Positions 34,390-43,387 of a stretch of 64,000 nucleotides of DNA are shown one piece after another. Position 1 is the first letter of the stretch. Each line of letters begins with the position of its first letter. The notes under the pieces were generated by a model that was given only the letters and a program-made list of their open reading frames with translations, searched no databases and was not told the DNA's origin. The stretch covers positions 98,523 to 162,522 of the forward strand of contig NZ_LMOL01000016.1 of NCBI RefSeq assembly GCF_001424565.1, written 5' to 3'. Position numbers and translations under genes: made by a program. Source of the DNA: Arthrobacter sp. Leaf141 (GTDB lineage Bacteria; Actinomycetota; Actinomycetes; Actinomycetales; Micrococcaceae).

Positions 34390-35679
34390 TTAAGTGGTTT
34401 TGGCGGGCTGCGGCCCGCGGGTTTGGTGCGGCCGGGGATCGGCCGGCAGTGCGGCGCCGGCGCGGGGCAAGGCGCCGCGGCTGGGCACTCCTGCCTGCTC
34501 AAGGAATCCCTCAAGCGCCAGGGTTGCCATGCCCAGGGTGACGGCGTTGCCGACGACGGTGGACAGTCCCACACGCACCACGCCCCCGGCGCTGGGCAGC
34601 ATCTCCCGGGCCAGGTGTTTCTCCGTGGCCTGGAGCAGTTCGGGGCCGATGTTGGCCGCGGTCCAGCCCAGGATGCTGACGTGGTCCGGGTTGATGAAGT
34701 TGATGAGGTTACCCAGGGCGGCGGCGAAGTACTGGCCCGTGACGTCCAGCAGTTCGGTGCAGTCGGGGTCGCCGGCGGCCAGGCCTTTGGCGACGGCGAG
34801 GACGAATTCCCGCTGCCGGTCCGCCGTGAGGAGGGGGTGGCCTGCGTTGATTTCCGCCATGGTCTGCTGCAGGCCGGGCACCCCCAGGTACGCCTCCACA
34901 CAGCCGTGCCGGCCGCACCGGCAGAGCCGGCCGCCAAACATGAGGGTGGTGTGGCCCCATTCCCCGGCGGTGTTGCTGGCGCCCCGGACCAGCTCACCGT
35001 CCAGGGCAAGGCCGGCGCCCACACCGGTGCCCAGGTTCACGGCAGCGATGTTGGCCACCAGGCGGCCGGCGCCGAACCAGAGCTCGGACAGGGCGATCGC
35101 CCGCAGCGGGTTGTCAACGTCCACCGGCAGCCCGATCGCGTTGCTGAGCAGGGCCTGGATGTTGACCTCGTGCCAGTCCCAGTTCGGGGCGAAGACGGAC
35201 ACCCCCCGCTGGGGATCCACCTGGCCCGGGAGGCTGACGCCGACGCGCACCAGCGAGCTGCGGGCGATTCCGGCGTCTGCGGCGGCCTGGTTGATGACCC
35301 CTGCCACCCGGCGGACCAGGGCCGCCGGTTCGTTTTCCTCGATGCCCAGGGCACTTTCGGCCTTGCCGATTACACACAGGGAGAGGTCGTAGATGTCCAC
35401 GTGGATGTACGTTTCCGCGATGTCCACCCCCACCAGGGTGCCGCGTTCGGGGGATATCTTCAGCCGGGTCACGGGCCGGCCGCCGCCGGAGTCCTCGCGT
35501 CCGGCCTCCACCAGCACCCCGGCCTCGATCAGCTCGCCCACAATGCTGGAGATGGTGGCGAAGCTCAGTCCCGTGGCGGAGGCCAACTCCTGGCGGGTGG
35601 CGGTGCGGAGGGCATAGAGGCCGCGGAGCAGCGCGAAGCGGCTTTCATTGCGGATGTCCCTGGACGTTCTTTTCGGCAT
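34390..35679 (-). CDS. ROK-family transcriptional regulator
   Basis: 429 residues. A winged helix-turn-helix (about 10-70, with RTATRQELASATGLSFATISSIVGELIEAG) precedes a sugar-kinase-like ROK domain. The ROK zinc/sugar motif CRCGRHGCVEAYLG is present, as is NLGTGVGAGLALDGELVRGASNTAGEWGHTTL. Regulators of this type repress sugar operons and respond to sugars. Position between two GH35 genes suggests galactose or a galactoside as effector. ATG 35679 was chosen because upstream in-frame codons overlap the glycosidase gene; the Shine-Dalgarno sequence is weak. Confidence 0.88.
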   Translation of the reverse strand: MPKRTSRDIRNESRFALLRGLYALRTATRQELASATGLSFATISSIVGELIEAGVLVEAGREDSGGGRPVTRLKISPERGTLVGVDIAETYIHVDIYDLSLCVIGKAESALGIEENEPAALVRRVAGVINQAAADAGIARSSLVRVGVSLPGQVDPQRGVSVFAPNWDWHEVNIQALLSNAIGLPVDVDNPLRAIALSELWFGAGRLVANIAAVNLGTGVGAGLALDGELVRGASNTAGEWGHTTLMFGGRLCRCGRHGCVEAYLGVPGLQQTMAEINAGHPLLTADRQREFVLAVAKGLAAGDPDCTELLDVTGQYFAAALGNLINFINPDHVSILGWTAANIGPELLQATEKHLAREMLPSAGGVVRVGLSTVVGNAVTLGMATLALEGFLEQAGVPSRGALPRAGAALPADPRPHQTRGPQPAKTT

Positions 35680-35705
35680 TGGTGTGTTTTCGTTGTTGGT
35701 GCGGA

Positions 35706-38381
35706 TCAGCTGGCGGCCGGACGGCACAGCAGGGAGTCGAGGGTGCCGGCCGCGGTGCCCCGGCATTCGAGCAGGAGCGTCAGCCTGGCGTCCGGTTTTA
35801 TCATAGGGGCCGGGAACCAGATCACGCCGGGGTCGCCGCCGCGGAGCTCCAGGTCACTGCCGGACTCCTGCCCGCCGGGGAAGAACCGCCCCAGCCGCTG
35901 CCCGTCGAGCCACACGCTGGCCATCAGGCCTGACCCGGCCGCTGCCAGGAAATACCCGTGTCCCGGCTGCAGCGCTGCAGTGTCCGGGACCAGCCAAACT
36001 GGCTGGCCGGGGCGGACAACCACCGGCAGCGGTTCCGCCGCGGATTCAACCGCCGCGGTCCCGGCGGCAAGCGCCAGGGCGTCCAGGTGCTGTTGCGGCA
36101 GTGCCTGCACGTCCCAGTCCCGCAGCGGCGTTCCCGACAGCAGTGTCACGGCCACGGACGGGGCCGACGGGTCATGGGTCAGGCTGACCGCCACGTCCCA
36201 GCTGTCCGCACCGGCCGGCAGGGGCAGGTAGGGGTTTTCGGCGGGAACGGCCACGGAAGGACCGCCGTCCACCCGCACCTGCACGGGAGCGGCCAGCCCG
36301 GCAAAGTGCAGCCACGCCTCCCCCTGCCGGGGAGCCGGAATGGTTTTGCGGTATTCGATGCCGGCGCCCAGCCGTGTGCTGCTCCAGCCGCCGAACCTGC
36401 GGACGGCGCCGCCGGGTGCGGCCCATTGGTCCGGGCCGTGGACCCGCCACAGCCCGGAGACGTCCGTGGCGGCGATGACGGCCAGGACGGTCCCTACCCC
36501 GCGCAGCGAGCCGAGGGCCAGCGCGGGCAGCCGGACGTCGTCGAAATTTGCGTGGCCCCAGATTTCGACGTCGGCCACCACCTCGCCGCCGGCGGCGGGC
36601 AGGTCCACATCCATGCCGGCGCCGTAGGGAATCCTGGTGCCCAGGGGCACTGATCCGCCGGCCGGAGTGCTGTGGTGGGAAAAGTCCACGATGTCGGCGG
36701 CCCCGTGGATAAGAAGCCGGCGGCAGCCTGCGGGAACAGCGGCCCGGTACCGGCCCCGGCCGGCATACACACCGACTTCCTCCAGCGGCGGCGCCGCGGC
36801 GTGCCGGGTTGCCGGAATCCCGGTGAAGGGCCGGGCAGCAAGGGTGCGTCCGGTGGAAAGCCCGACGCCGGCACCCGGGCTGGCCACGGCGCCCGTCGTG
36901 GGTGCCGCGGACGTTGACCACGCCAGCCGGGTGCCGTCGTCGAACGCCACCTCGCCGGGACCCGCCGCCACGTCCACGATGAGGAAGCTGCCGCTGTGGC
37001 CGGCGGTGCCGGACAGCACTGTGGTGTCCCGGTCCGTCGAGAGCACCAGCACCGCGCCCGGGGCGGGCGCAAACGTGAGGTGCAGGACGCCGGGGGCAGC
37101 GGCGCTGGCCGTCAGTTCGGCCGTGGCCAGTTCCAGCACGGCCGGCACGCCCCAGCCTGCCAGCGGCAGGCCGGCCAGGAGCAGCGGGCAGTGGCCGGCG
37201 GGAACCAGGGCCGTGGCGGTGGCCCCGGCATCGGTCTTGAGCTGCAGCATCCCGTCCGTGCCGGACAGGTTGGGCAGCCCGGCCAGGAACCCGCCACCGT
37301 CGAGCGCCAGCACGGGCCGGACGCTGGACGTGGCGAAGTCGGGCACCAGTTCCAGCGGCGCGGCCAGGACGGGCGCCGCGCCTGCCAGCCGGACGCCCAG
37401 CGCACCGATCACCGCCGCCAGCCGCTGGCCTTCGGCGTACTCCGGCCGGGTGGCGCCGTCGGCGGCCACGTAGCCGCCGAAGTCGTAGCTGTGGGTCATG
37501 AAGTTGCCAGGGTTTCCCCAGTTTCCGGCGGACGGGTTCAGGTCGAAATTCCAACCCGAGCTTTGCAGGTAGGGGGCCAGCAGGCGGGCACCCGAGAGGA
37601 GTCCGCGGCGCAGTGTCAGGTGGAGCCGGTTGGTTTCCGTGATAAGCAGCGGGATCCCCCGGGCGGCCAGTTCCTGCTGGTACGCCAGCACCTCGGCCTC
37701 AACGTCAGGGGAGGCGTCGTCCGGGTAGAAGTTTGCGGCCGGCACCACACCCCGGGCGTTGCCGGTGGCGCCGGCAAGGTCGCCCTGGCCGGCGCAGGCA
37801 ATGATGGGAACCGTGATCCCGGCAGCCCTGGCCGCGTCCGCGAGGACTTCCACGTAGCCGGTCCGGTCCTCGCAGTCGAAGAAATCCAGTTCGTTCTCCA
37901 CCTGGACCAGGACCACGCTGCCGCCGTTGCCGTGCTGGCGTTCGGCGATCAGGGGCAGTGCCTCCCGGTACCAGGCCAGCGCCTGGGACAGGAAGCGCGG
38001 CTCGTTCTGCCGGACCCGGAGTTCGGGATCCAGCCCCAGCCAGGCCGGCAGTCCCCCGCCGTCCACCTCGGAGCAGATGTACGGGCCGGGGCGGGCCATC
38101 ACCAACAGGTCCTCCTCGGCGGCGAGGTCCAGGAACCGCGCGATGTCCCTGGCGCCGGTGAAGTCGAACGTGCCGGGCCGGAGCTCGTGGAAGTTCCAGG
38201 GAAAGTAGACGTCCACGGCGCGGTACCCTGATGCGCGGACCAGCCGGAGGCGTTCGCGCCACTGCTCCGGAGGAAGCCGGAAGTAGAACAGCGAGGAGCA
38301 CAGCAATACCTCGGGGCCGCCGTCGATCAGCAGCCGGCCGTCCTCGAGGCGGACGCTGCCGCCGTCGGAATCCTGCATCAT
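35706..38381 (-). CDS. Divergent GH35 glycosidase, large form
   Basis: 891 residues. LFYFRLPPEQWRERLRLVRA and AVDVYFPWNFHELRPGTFDF match the GH35 barrel start; VVLVQVENELDFF (Glu162, Glu164) contains the acid/base and PLLITETNRLH (Glu249) the probable nucleophile. The sequence around the nucleophile differs from the usual AEFW/TEYW form. The remaining 600 residues look like several beta-sandwich domains. There is no signal peptide. The ATG at 38381 overlaps the permease stop (ATGATG; the next ATG is also possible), so it is translationally coupled to the importer. It probably cleaves a beta-galactoside distinct from that of the other GH35. Confidence 0.85.
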   Translation of the reverse strand: MMQDSDGGSVRLEDGRLLIDGGPEVLLCSSLFYFRLPPEQWRERLRLVRASGYRAVDVYFPWNFHELRPGTFDFTGARDIARFLDLAAEEDLLVMARPGPYICSEVDGGGLPAWLGLDPELRVRQNEPRFLSQALAWYREALPLIAERQHGNGGSVVLVQVENELDFFDCEDRTGYVEVLADAARAAGITVPIIACAGQGDLAGATGNARGVVPAANFYPDDASPDVEAEVLAYQQELAARGIPLLITETNRLHLTLRRGLLSGARLLAPYLQSSGWNFDLNPSAGNWGNPGNFMTHSYDFGGYVAADGATRPEYAEGQRLAAVIGALGVRLAGAAPVLAAPLELVPDFATSSVRPVLALDGGGFLAGLPNLSGTDGMLQLKTDAGATATALVPAGHCPLLLAGLPLAGWGVPAVLELATAELTASAAAPGVLHLTFAPAPGAVLVLSTDRDTTVLSGTAGHSGSFLIVDVAAGPGEVAFDDGTRLAWSTSAAPTTGAVASPGAGVGLSTGRTLAARPFTGIPATRHAAAPPLEEVGVYAGRGRYRAAVPAGCRRLLIHGAADIVDFSHHSTPAGGSVPLGTRIPYGAGMDVDLPAAGGEVVADVEIWGHANFDDVRLPALALGSLRGVGTVLAVIAATDVSGLWRVHGPDQWAAPGGAVRRFGGWSSTRLGAGIEYRKTIPAPRQGEAWLHFAGLAAPVQVRVDGGPSVAVPAENPYLPLPAGADSWDVAVSLTHDPSAPSVAVTLLSGTPLRDWDVQALPQQHLDALALAAGTAAVESAAEPLPVVVRPGQPVWLVPDTAALQPGHGYFLAAAGSGLMASVWLDGQRLGRFFPGGQESGSDLELRGGDPGVIWFPAPMIKPDARLTLLLECRGTAAGTLDSLLCRPAAS

Positions 38382-39232
38382 TTCACCCCTGCGCTGCCGG
38401 TTGTGATGTTCATTTCGTACATGTATTTCTGGCCGAAGTAGTAGATGATGATCATGGGCAGGGACAGGAACACGGTGCCCACCATGACCAGGTTCCACGG
38501 CGGTGTCTGCAGTTCCTGGCTGGTGCTGGTCAGCAGCTGGACGCCCAGCGCCAGCGGCATCTTGGTGTCGTCGTTGATGTAGATCAGGGGGCCCATGAAG
38601 TCGCCCCAGGTGAAGGTCAGGGTGAAGATGGCGATGGCCATCAGGACCGGGGTCATCATGGGCAGCACAATCCGGCGGAAGATGCCGAAGTAGCCCAGCC
38701 CATCCACCATGGCAGCCTCATCCATTTCCAGGGGCAGCCTGGAAACAAACTGCCGGATCAGGAAAATGTTGTAGGCGTTGCCGAAGAAGTTGGGGATGAT
38801 CAGCGGCAGGAACGTGTTGATCCAGCCGAGCTCCTTGAACAGGATGAACTGCGGGATCATGGTGATCTGGGCAGGGATCATCATGGTGGCCAACACAATC
38901 ATGAAGGTGATGTTTTTACCCTTGGCACGAAGCCGGGCGAAGGCGTAGCCGACCAGCGCGGAGGAGAACACTTGCCCCACGGTGGCGAACACCGAGATGA
39001 TGACGGAGTTCAGCACAAAGTTGCCCACCGGCTGCTGGGTCTGGAAAATCCGCACGAAGTTGTCCCACTGGAATTCTGTGGGGATCAGTGAGAAGCTGCC
39101 GGATGCCACCGTCTGGTCGCTGCTGAGGGCGATGGAGACCACAAACACCAGCGGTGCGAAGAAGATGGCGGATGCCACCGTGAGCCACCCGTAGGTGAAG
39201 GCGGAACTTTTGTAGACCTTGAGGGCGGCCAT
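38378..39232 (-). CDS. Sugar ABC permease, MalG/CUT1 type
   Basis: 284 residues with six membrane segments and the EAA coupling loop EMDEAAMVDGLGYFGIFRRIVLPMMTPVL. NAYNIFLIRQFVSRLP just before it is typical of carbohydrate-uptake-1 permeases. The ATG at 39232 overlaps the upstream permease stop by one base (TGATG), and its stop overlaps the GH35 start. No ATPase gene is present in the operon, so the importer probably uses a shared MsiK-like ATPase encoded elsewhere. Confidence 0.92.
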   Translation of the reverse strand: MAALKVYKSSAFTYGWLTVASAIFFAPLVFVVSIALSSDQTVASGSFSLIPTEFQWDNFVRIFQTQQPVGNFVLNSVIISVFATVGQVFSSALVGYAFARLRAKGKNITFMIVLATMMIPAQITMIPQFILFKELGWINTFLPLIIPNFFGNAYNIFLIRQFVSRLPLEMDEAAMVDGLGYFGIFRRIVLPMMTPVLMAIAIFTLTFTWGDFMGPLIYINDDTKMPLALGVQLLTSTSQELQTPPWNLVMVGTVFLSLPMIIIYYFGQKYMYEMNITTGSAGVK

Positions 39233-40203
39233 CAGTTCTTGACCTCGGTTTCGTAGAAGACCCACTTGCGTGAGGTGGCGAAGGCCAGGACGGTCAGTGC
39301 CATGACGATGAGGAACAGCACCCAGGAGATGGCGGAGGCGTAGCCCATCCGGTAGTTCCGGAAGGCCTCGTTGAACAGCAGCGGGACCACCATCTGGCTG
39401 GCGTTGTCCGGCCCGCCCTGGGTCAGGATGTAGACCTGCGCAAACACCTGGAACGCACCGATGATGCCCATGATCAGGTTGAAGAAGATGATGGGGGTCA
39501 GCTGCGGAAAGGTGATGCTCCAGAACTGGCGGATCCCGGAGGCGCCATCGATTTCTGCCGCTTCGTAGAATTCCTGCGGGATGCCTTTCATACCGGCCAG
39601 CAGCAGCACGGTGGCACCGCCTGCCTGCCACAGGGACAGCAGGATGATCGCAGGCTTGACCCAGTCACTCTCGAAGAGCCAGGCGGGACCGTCGATGCCG
39701 AACACGGCGAGGAACCTGTTGAGCGGGCCGGAATCGGGTGCCAGCACCATCTGGAAGATGAGGGCGACGGCGACGATCGGCACCAGGTGCGGCAGGTAGA
39801 CCAGGGTGCGGAACAGCTTCCGCCCCTTCATCTGCTTGTTCAGCAGCGCGGCCAGGAACAGCGCGATGGCCATGCCCAGCGGCACGGAGAAGAACGCGAA
39901 ATAGAACGTGTTCCAGAGGGATTTATGGAAGATCTCGTCTTCGGTGAAGAGCCGGACGTAGTTGGCAACGCCCACCCAGTTGGGGTCCGTGAAGGAGTCC
40001 CAGTCCGTGAAGGACAGGTAGATGGAGGCCAGCATGGGGCCGAGCAGGAACACCACAAATCCGATGATCCAGGGTGAGATGAAAAGCCAGAAGAACCTGG
40101 CTTCCTTGCGGCGCATGGCGCTGGGGCGGGCCTTGCGGGGGTTGGGCGCCTCCCGCGCCGGGGCGGGGCCCGGCGCGGAGGTGGGCTTCTGCAGGACTGA
40201 CAT
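39232..40203 (-). CDS. Sugar ABC permease, MalF/CUT1 type
   Basis: 323 residues. After a Pro/Ala-rich cytoplasmic head (about 1-30) come six membrane segments and the EAA loop EFYEAAEIDGASGIRQFWSITFPQLTPI. FLGPMLASIYLSFTDWDSFTDPNWVG is the CUT1 N-terminal signature. It pairs with the MalG-type protein to form the channel. It starts 15 nt after the binding-protein gene. Confidence 0.92.
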   Translation of the reverse strand: MSVLQKPTSAPGPAPAREAPNPRKARPSAMRRKEARFFWLFISPWIIGFVVFLLGPMLASIYLSFTDWDSFTDPNWVGVANYVRLFTEDEIFHKSLWNTFYFAFFSVPLGMAIALFLAALLNKQMKGRKLFRTLVYLPHLVPIVAVALIFQMVLAPDSGPLNRFLAVFGIDGPAWLFESDWVKPAIILLSLWQAGGATVLLLAGMKGIPQEFYEAAEIDGASGIRQFWSITFPQLTPIIFFNLIMGIIGAFQVFAQVYILTQGGPDNASQMVVPLLFNEAFRNYRMGYASAISWVLFLIVMALTVLAFATSRKWVFYETEVKN

Positions 40204-40218
40204 GGCCGTCTGCCGCGC

Positions 40219-41514
40219 CTAGGCCTTGACGATGGACTCAAGCCGCTTCTGCAGGTCAGCGGCGCTGGCCTTGGCATCGGACTTGCCGAGCCAGAAGTCG
40301 GACAGCGCGTCAGTCATGGCCTTCTGCATTTCGTTCCACTCGGGGATGAACGGGGGTTTGAAGATGGACGGTGCGGAATCGGGGAACACCTGCATGTCCA
40401 CGGTGGCGTCCAGCCAGGCCGGCTTGAGGAACTCCTGGCTGCTTTGCAGGTCCTGGCGTGCGGGGACGTCCTGGCCCAGGTCCATGATGGGTTTCTGGCC
40501 CTCGGCAGAAGTCATGAATTCGATGATCTTGAAGGCGTCGTCGGGGTTTTTGCTGCTCCGGGACACGGCAAGGCCGGAACCGAAGGCTGCGATGGCCTTC
40601 TCCTGGCCGCGCCAGACGGGCGCCACATCCCAGCTGATGGTCTTTTGTTTGGCCAGGCTGCCGATGTTCCAGAAGCCAGTGCTGTTCATCATCACCTTGC
40701 CCGACGCGAAGGCGGCGTCGCCGCCCACGCCGGCGCCCATGTTGGCGTAGTCAACCTTGGACGGGGCCACCTTGTGCTTAAAGACCAGGTCCTGGCAGAA
40801 CTGCAGCGCCTCGATGACTTCAGGGGTGTTCACGGTGGGCCGGCCGCTGCCCGGATCGATGATCTGTCCGCCGTTCTGGTAGGCGAAGGACATCCAGATG
40901 GGCCACCATTCGGTGCCGCCGTAGCCGTAGACGCCGTCGCCGGTGAGCTCTTTGGCGGCCGAGAGCAGGTCGTCCCAGGTCCACTCCGCCGTGGGTGCCG
41001 GGATGCCCTTCTTCTCGAATTCGGCGGTGTTGTAATACATGATCATGGCTCCGGCGCGGTCCGGGATGGCGTAGGTCTTGTCCTTGTACTTCCAGTTCTC
41101 CGCCACGGGCCCGAAGGTCGCGGAGAGGTCCAGGGCGGACTTGCCGATCAGATCGTCCAGGGCCAGCAGCTGGTTCTTTGAGCTGTAGGCGTTGGCGTCT
41201 TCCGCGACCTGCATGATGTCCGGGCCGGTGCCGCCGGAGATCATGGTCTGGACCTTCTGGGCGTAGTCCTTGTTCGGAATCAGCTGGAGCGTGATGTTGT
41301 AGTCGGGGTATTTGGCCTTGGCGAGGTCCAGCCGGGCCTGGTATGCGGCCTTGTCCGGGTCCCCGCCCCAGACGGTCATCACGAAGTCCTTGCCGCCGGA
41401 TGAGGAGGCGGTGCCGAACCCGCCGCAGGCGGTGAGGGTGATGATGCCCAGGGCTGAGGCGCCCAGGCCGGCCAGGACGTTGCGGCGCGAGACGGTGGTT
41501 TCAAGAAGCTTCAT
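40219..41514 (-). CDS. Sugar-binding lipoprotein (family 1 SBP)
   Basis: 431 residues. The N-terminus has SRRNVL (residues 9-14, a twin-arginine-like motif), a hydrophobic stretch and the lipobox LTAC with Cys30, so it is probably a Tat-exported lipoprotein. The body is that of family 1 carbohydrate-binding proteins, with WKYKDKTYAIPDRAGAMIMYYNTAEFEKKGIPAPTAEWTWDDLL and GYGGTEWWPIWMSFAYQNGG. ATG 41514 follows AAGGGAAA. It is the first gene of the galactoside operon. The sugar is inferred from the GH35 genes. Confidence 0.92.
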   Translation of the reverse strand: MKLLETTVSRRNVLAGLGASALGIITLTACGGFGTASSSGGKDFVMTVWGGDPDKAAYQARLDLAKAKYPDYNITLQLIPNKDYAQKVQTMISGGTGPDIMQVAEDANAYSSKNQLLALDDLIGKSALDLSATFGPVAENWKYKDKTYAIPDRAGAMIMYYNTAEFEKKGIPAPTAEWTWDDLLSAAKELTGDGVYGYGGTEWWPIWMSFAYQNGGQIIDPGSGRPTVNTPEVIEALQFCQDLVFKHKVAPSKVDYANMGAGVGGDAAFASGKVMMNSTGFWNIGSLAKQKTISWDVAPVWRGQEKAIAAFGSGLAVSRSSKNPDDAFKIIEFMTSAEGQKPIMDLGQDVPARQDLQSSQEFLKPAWLDATVDMQVFPDSAPSIFKPPFIPEWNEMQKAMTDALSDFWLGKSDAKASAADLQKRLESIVKA

Positions 41515-41610
41515 TGCTTTCCCTTCAGATGGCCCGGCGGTCATTGCCGGAAACTGTGTACCAAGAGCCTGGGCTGGCGCGGGTGTCCCCCGGATAGCCG
41601 GCAGACCCTT

Positions 41611-41661
41611 ACGCTAGTGCTTATTCTAACCGTCGTCAATAGTTTTTTGTGATCGCTAACA
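41611..41661 (-). promoter_or_regulatory. Promoter and LacI-type operator of the sugar operon
   Basis: On the minus strand TTGACG (41639-41634), a 17-nt spacer and TAGCGT (41616-41611) form a plausible promoter. Directly upstream lies TGTTAGCGATCACA (41661-41648), which resembles the LacI/GalR-family operators of actinobacteria (TGTTAGCGCTAACA type). The only regulator encoded in the operon is of the ROK family, so another protein may read this site. Confidence 0.5.
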
Positions 41662-41727
41662 CATGATCCCCGGGGCTGCCGACGGGTCATCACGGGCGGT
41701 GGGGCGGCGGCTGTGAAATGATCAACC

Positions 41728-42954
41728 ATGCGCGCCATGCAACACTCCAGCAAACTTCAGAACGTCCGGTACGAGTTGCGGGGCCCCATTCTCCAGGCAG
41801 CCAAAACCATGGAGGCGGAGGGGCACCGGATCCTCAAGATGAACCTGGGCGACACAGCCCCGTTCGGCATGGAAGCCCCGGAGTCCGTGGTGGTGGACAT
41901 GATCCACCACCTCCGGGGCGCGCAGGGCTACAGCGACTCCAAGGGAATCTTCTCCGCCCGTACCGCCATCTCGCAGTACTACCAGACCCGCGGCCTGATG
42001 CAGATCGGCGTGGAAGACATCTTCATTGGCAACGGCGTCAGTGAACTCATCTCCATGTGCCTGCAGGCGTTTATGGAAAACGGCGACGAAATCCTGGTCC
42101 CGGCGCCCGATTATCCGCTGTGGACCGCCGCCGTGACCTTGACGGGCGGCAAGCCGGTGCACTACCTCTGCGAGGAAGCGGACAACTGGTGGCCGGACCT
42201 GGCCGATGTCGAGGCGAAGATCACCAGCCGGACCAAGGGGATTGTGATCATCAACCCCAACAACCCCACGGGCGCCGTCTACCCCCGCCACATCCTTGAG
42301 CAGTTCGCGTCGCTGGCCCGGAAGCACAACCTGGTCCTCTTTTCGGACGAAATCTACGAAAAGGTGCTCTACGCCGGCGCCGAGCACATCCATACAGCGG
42401 CCGTCGCGGAGGATGTCTGCTGCCTGACGTTCAGCGGCCTGTCCAAGGCCTACCGGATGCCCGGCTACCGCGCCGGCTGGGTGGCCATCACCGGCCCGTT
42501 GGCCGCGACCGCCAGTTACCGAGAAGGCCTGGAGCTCCTCGCCTCCCTGCGCCTGTGCCCGAACGTTCCCGCCCAGCACGCCATCCAGACCTGCCTGGGC
42601 GGCTACCAAAGCATCGAGGCGCTGGTCCGGCCCGGCGGAAGGCTCCGGGAACAGCGGGATCTCGCCTACCAGTTGCTGACCGCCATCCCCGGTGTCACCT
42701 GCGTCCCGGCGGCGGGGGCCATGTACCTTTTCCCGCGCCTGGACCCGGACCTCTACCCCATCGCCAGCGACGAGCAGTTTGTCCTGGACCTGCTCCGGGA
42801 CCAGAAAATCCTGGTTTCCCACGGCACGGCCTTCAACTGGCCTGCGCCGGACCATTTCCGGTTCGTCATCCTGCCCTCCGTCCTGGACATCGAGGAGGCC
42901 GTGGGCAGGATCGCCACGTTCCTGGCCGGCTACCGGGCGGCCGGCACGGAGTAG
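41728..42954 (+). CDS. PLP-dependent aminotransferase (AlaA-like, class I)
   Basis: 408 residues. NGVSELISMCLQAFMENGDEILVPAPDYPLW and IVIINPNNPTGAVYP are class I aminotransferase signatures; the PLP-binding lysine is in TFSGLSKAYRMPGYRAGW and FRFVILPSVLD holds the substrate-carboxylate arginine. The sequence is closest in character to AlaA/AlaT, which interconvert pyruvate and glutamate with alanine and 2-oxoglutarate, also called valine-pyruvate-type aminotransferases. It stands alone, divergent from the sugar operon. Confidence 0.88.
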   Translation: MRAMQHSSKLQNVRYELRGPILQAAKTMEAEGHRILKMNLGDTAPFGMEAPESVVVDMIHHLRGAQGYSDSKGIFSARTAISQYYQTRGLMQIGVEDIFIGNGVSELISMCLQAFMENGDEILVPAPDYPLWTAAVTLTGGKPVHYLCEEADNWWPDLADVEAKITSRTKGIVIINPNNPTGAVYPRHILEQFASLARKHNLVLFSDEIYEKVLYAGAEHIHTAAVAEDVCCLTFSGLSKAYRMPGYRAGWVAITGPLAATASYREGLELLASLRLCPNVPAQHAIQTCLGGYQSIEALVRPGGRLREQRDLAYQLLTAIPGVTCVPAAGAMYLFPRLDPDLYPIASDEQFVLDLLRDQKILVSHGTAFNWPAPDHFRFVILPSVLDIEEAVGRIATFLAGYRAAGTE

Positions 42955-43081
42955 GGGCCGGCGGAAACAGCGCCGGCGCGCAGAACTAACCGGCAGCTAA
43001 CGGCGGTGAAACCGGCGCGCAACATTGCAGGGCCACACTGGAACTGCGGGCAAGGGCCCGTCCCAGCGCCAGGAGGCCCCC

Positions 43082-43318
43082 ATGTTGACGAAAGCGACGC
43101 CGAATGTAACCAGAGTCCGCGCCCTGGACCAGCTCCACCGCGGTGATGAAATTGAAGCCAGGCTCTCTGTGGGCCCTTCCTACGACGACGTGGTCATCCG
43201 CCGCGGCAGTGTCCAGGAGACCGCGCCGGGCATCGGCGTCATCTGGATCGTCGACCGGCTTACCGGCCTGCGGAAGGCCATCAACGCTGACGAGTGCAGC
43301 ATCTGGCGGGTGGCCTGA
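43082..43318 (+). CDS. Small conserved-type protein, unknown function
   Basis: 78 residues from ATG 43082, with a strong ribosome-binding site AGGAGG 6 nt upstream. The sequence is acidic with several beta-strand-like stretches (GDEIEARLSVGPSYDDVVIRRGSVQETAPGIGVIWIVDRLTGLRKAINADE) that suggest a small SH3/Tudor-like barrel. There are no cysteines apart from one near the end and no membrane segment. I do not recognise a family. It is convergent with the moaD-like gene across a hairpin. Confidence 0.65.
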   Translation: MLTKATPNVTRVRALDQLHRGDEIEARLSVGPSYDDVVIRRGSVQETAPGIGVIWIVDRLTGLRKAINADECSIWRVA

Positions 43319-43336
43319 GCCGGGCCGGGCACGGCA

Positions 43337-43368
43337 GTGCGGGCGCAGTCAGTATGGACTGCCCGCAC
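43337..43368. terminator. Convergent hairpin terminator
   Basis: GTGCGGGCGCAGTC (43337-43350) pairs with GACTGCCCGCAC (43357-43368) apart from a two-base bulge, around the loop AGTATG. It lies between two convergent genes. The same palindrome recurs inside the moaD-like coding sequence at 43599-43626. Confidence 0.55.
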
Positions 43369-43387
43369 GGCGCTGGACCCTTCCGCC

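Noticed and set aside
33400..36231. 943-codon plus-strand reading frame opposite the GH35/ROK genes
   Set aside because: It covers the antisense of three genes with clear family signatures; long shadow frames are expected at this GC content, and its translation has no recognisable domain.
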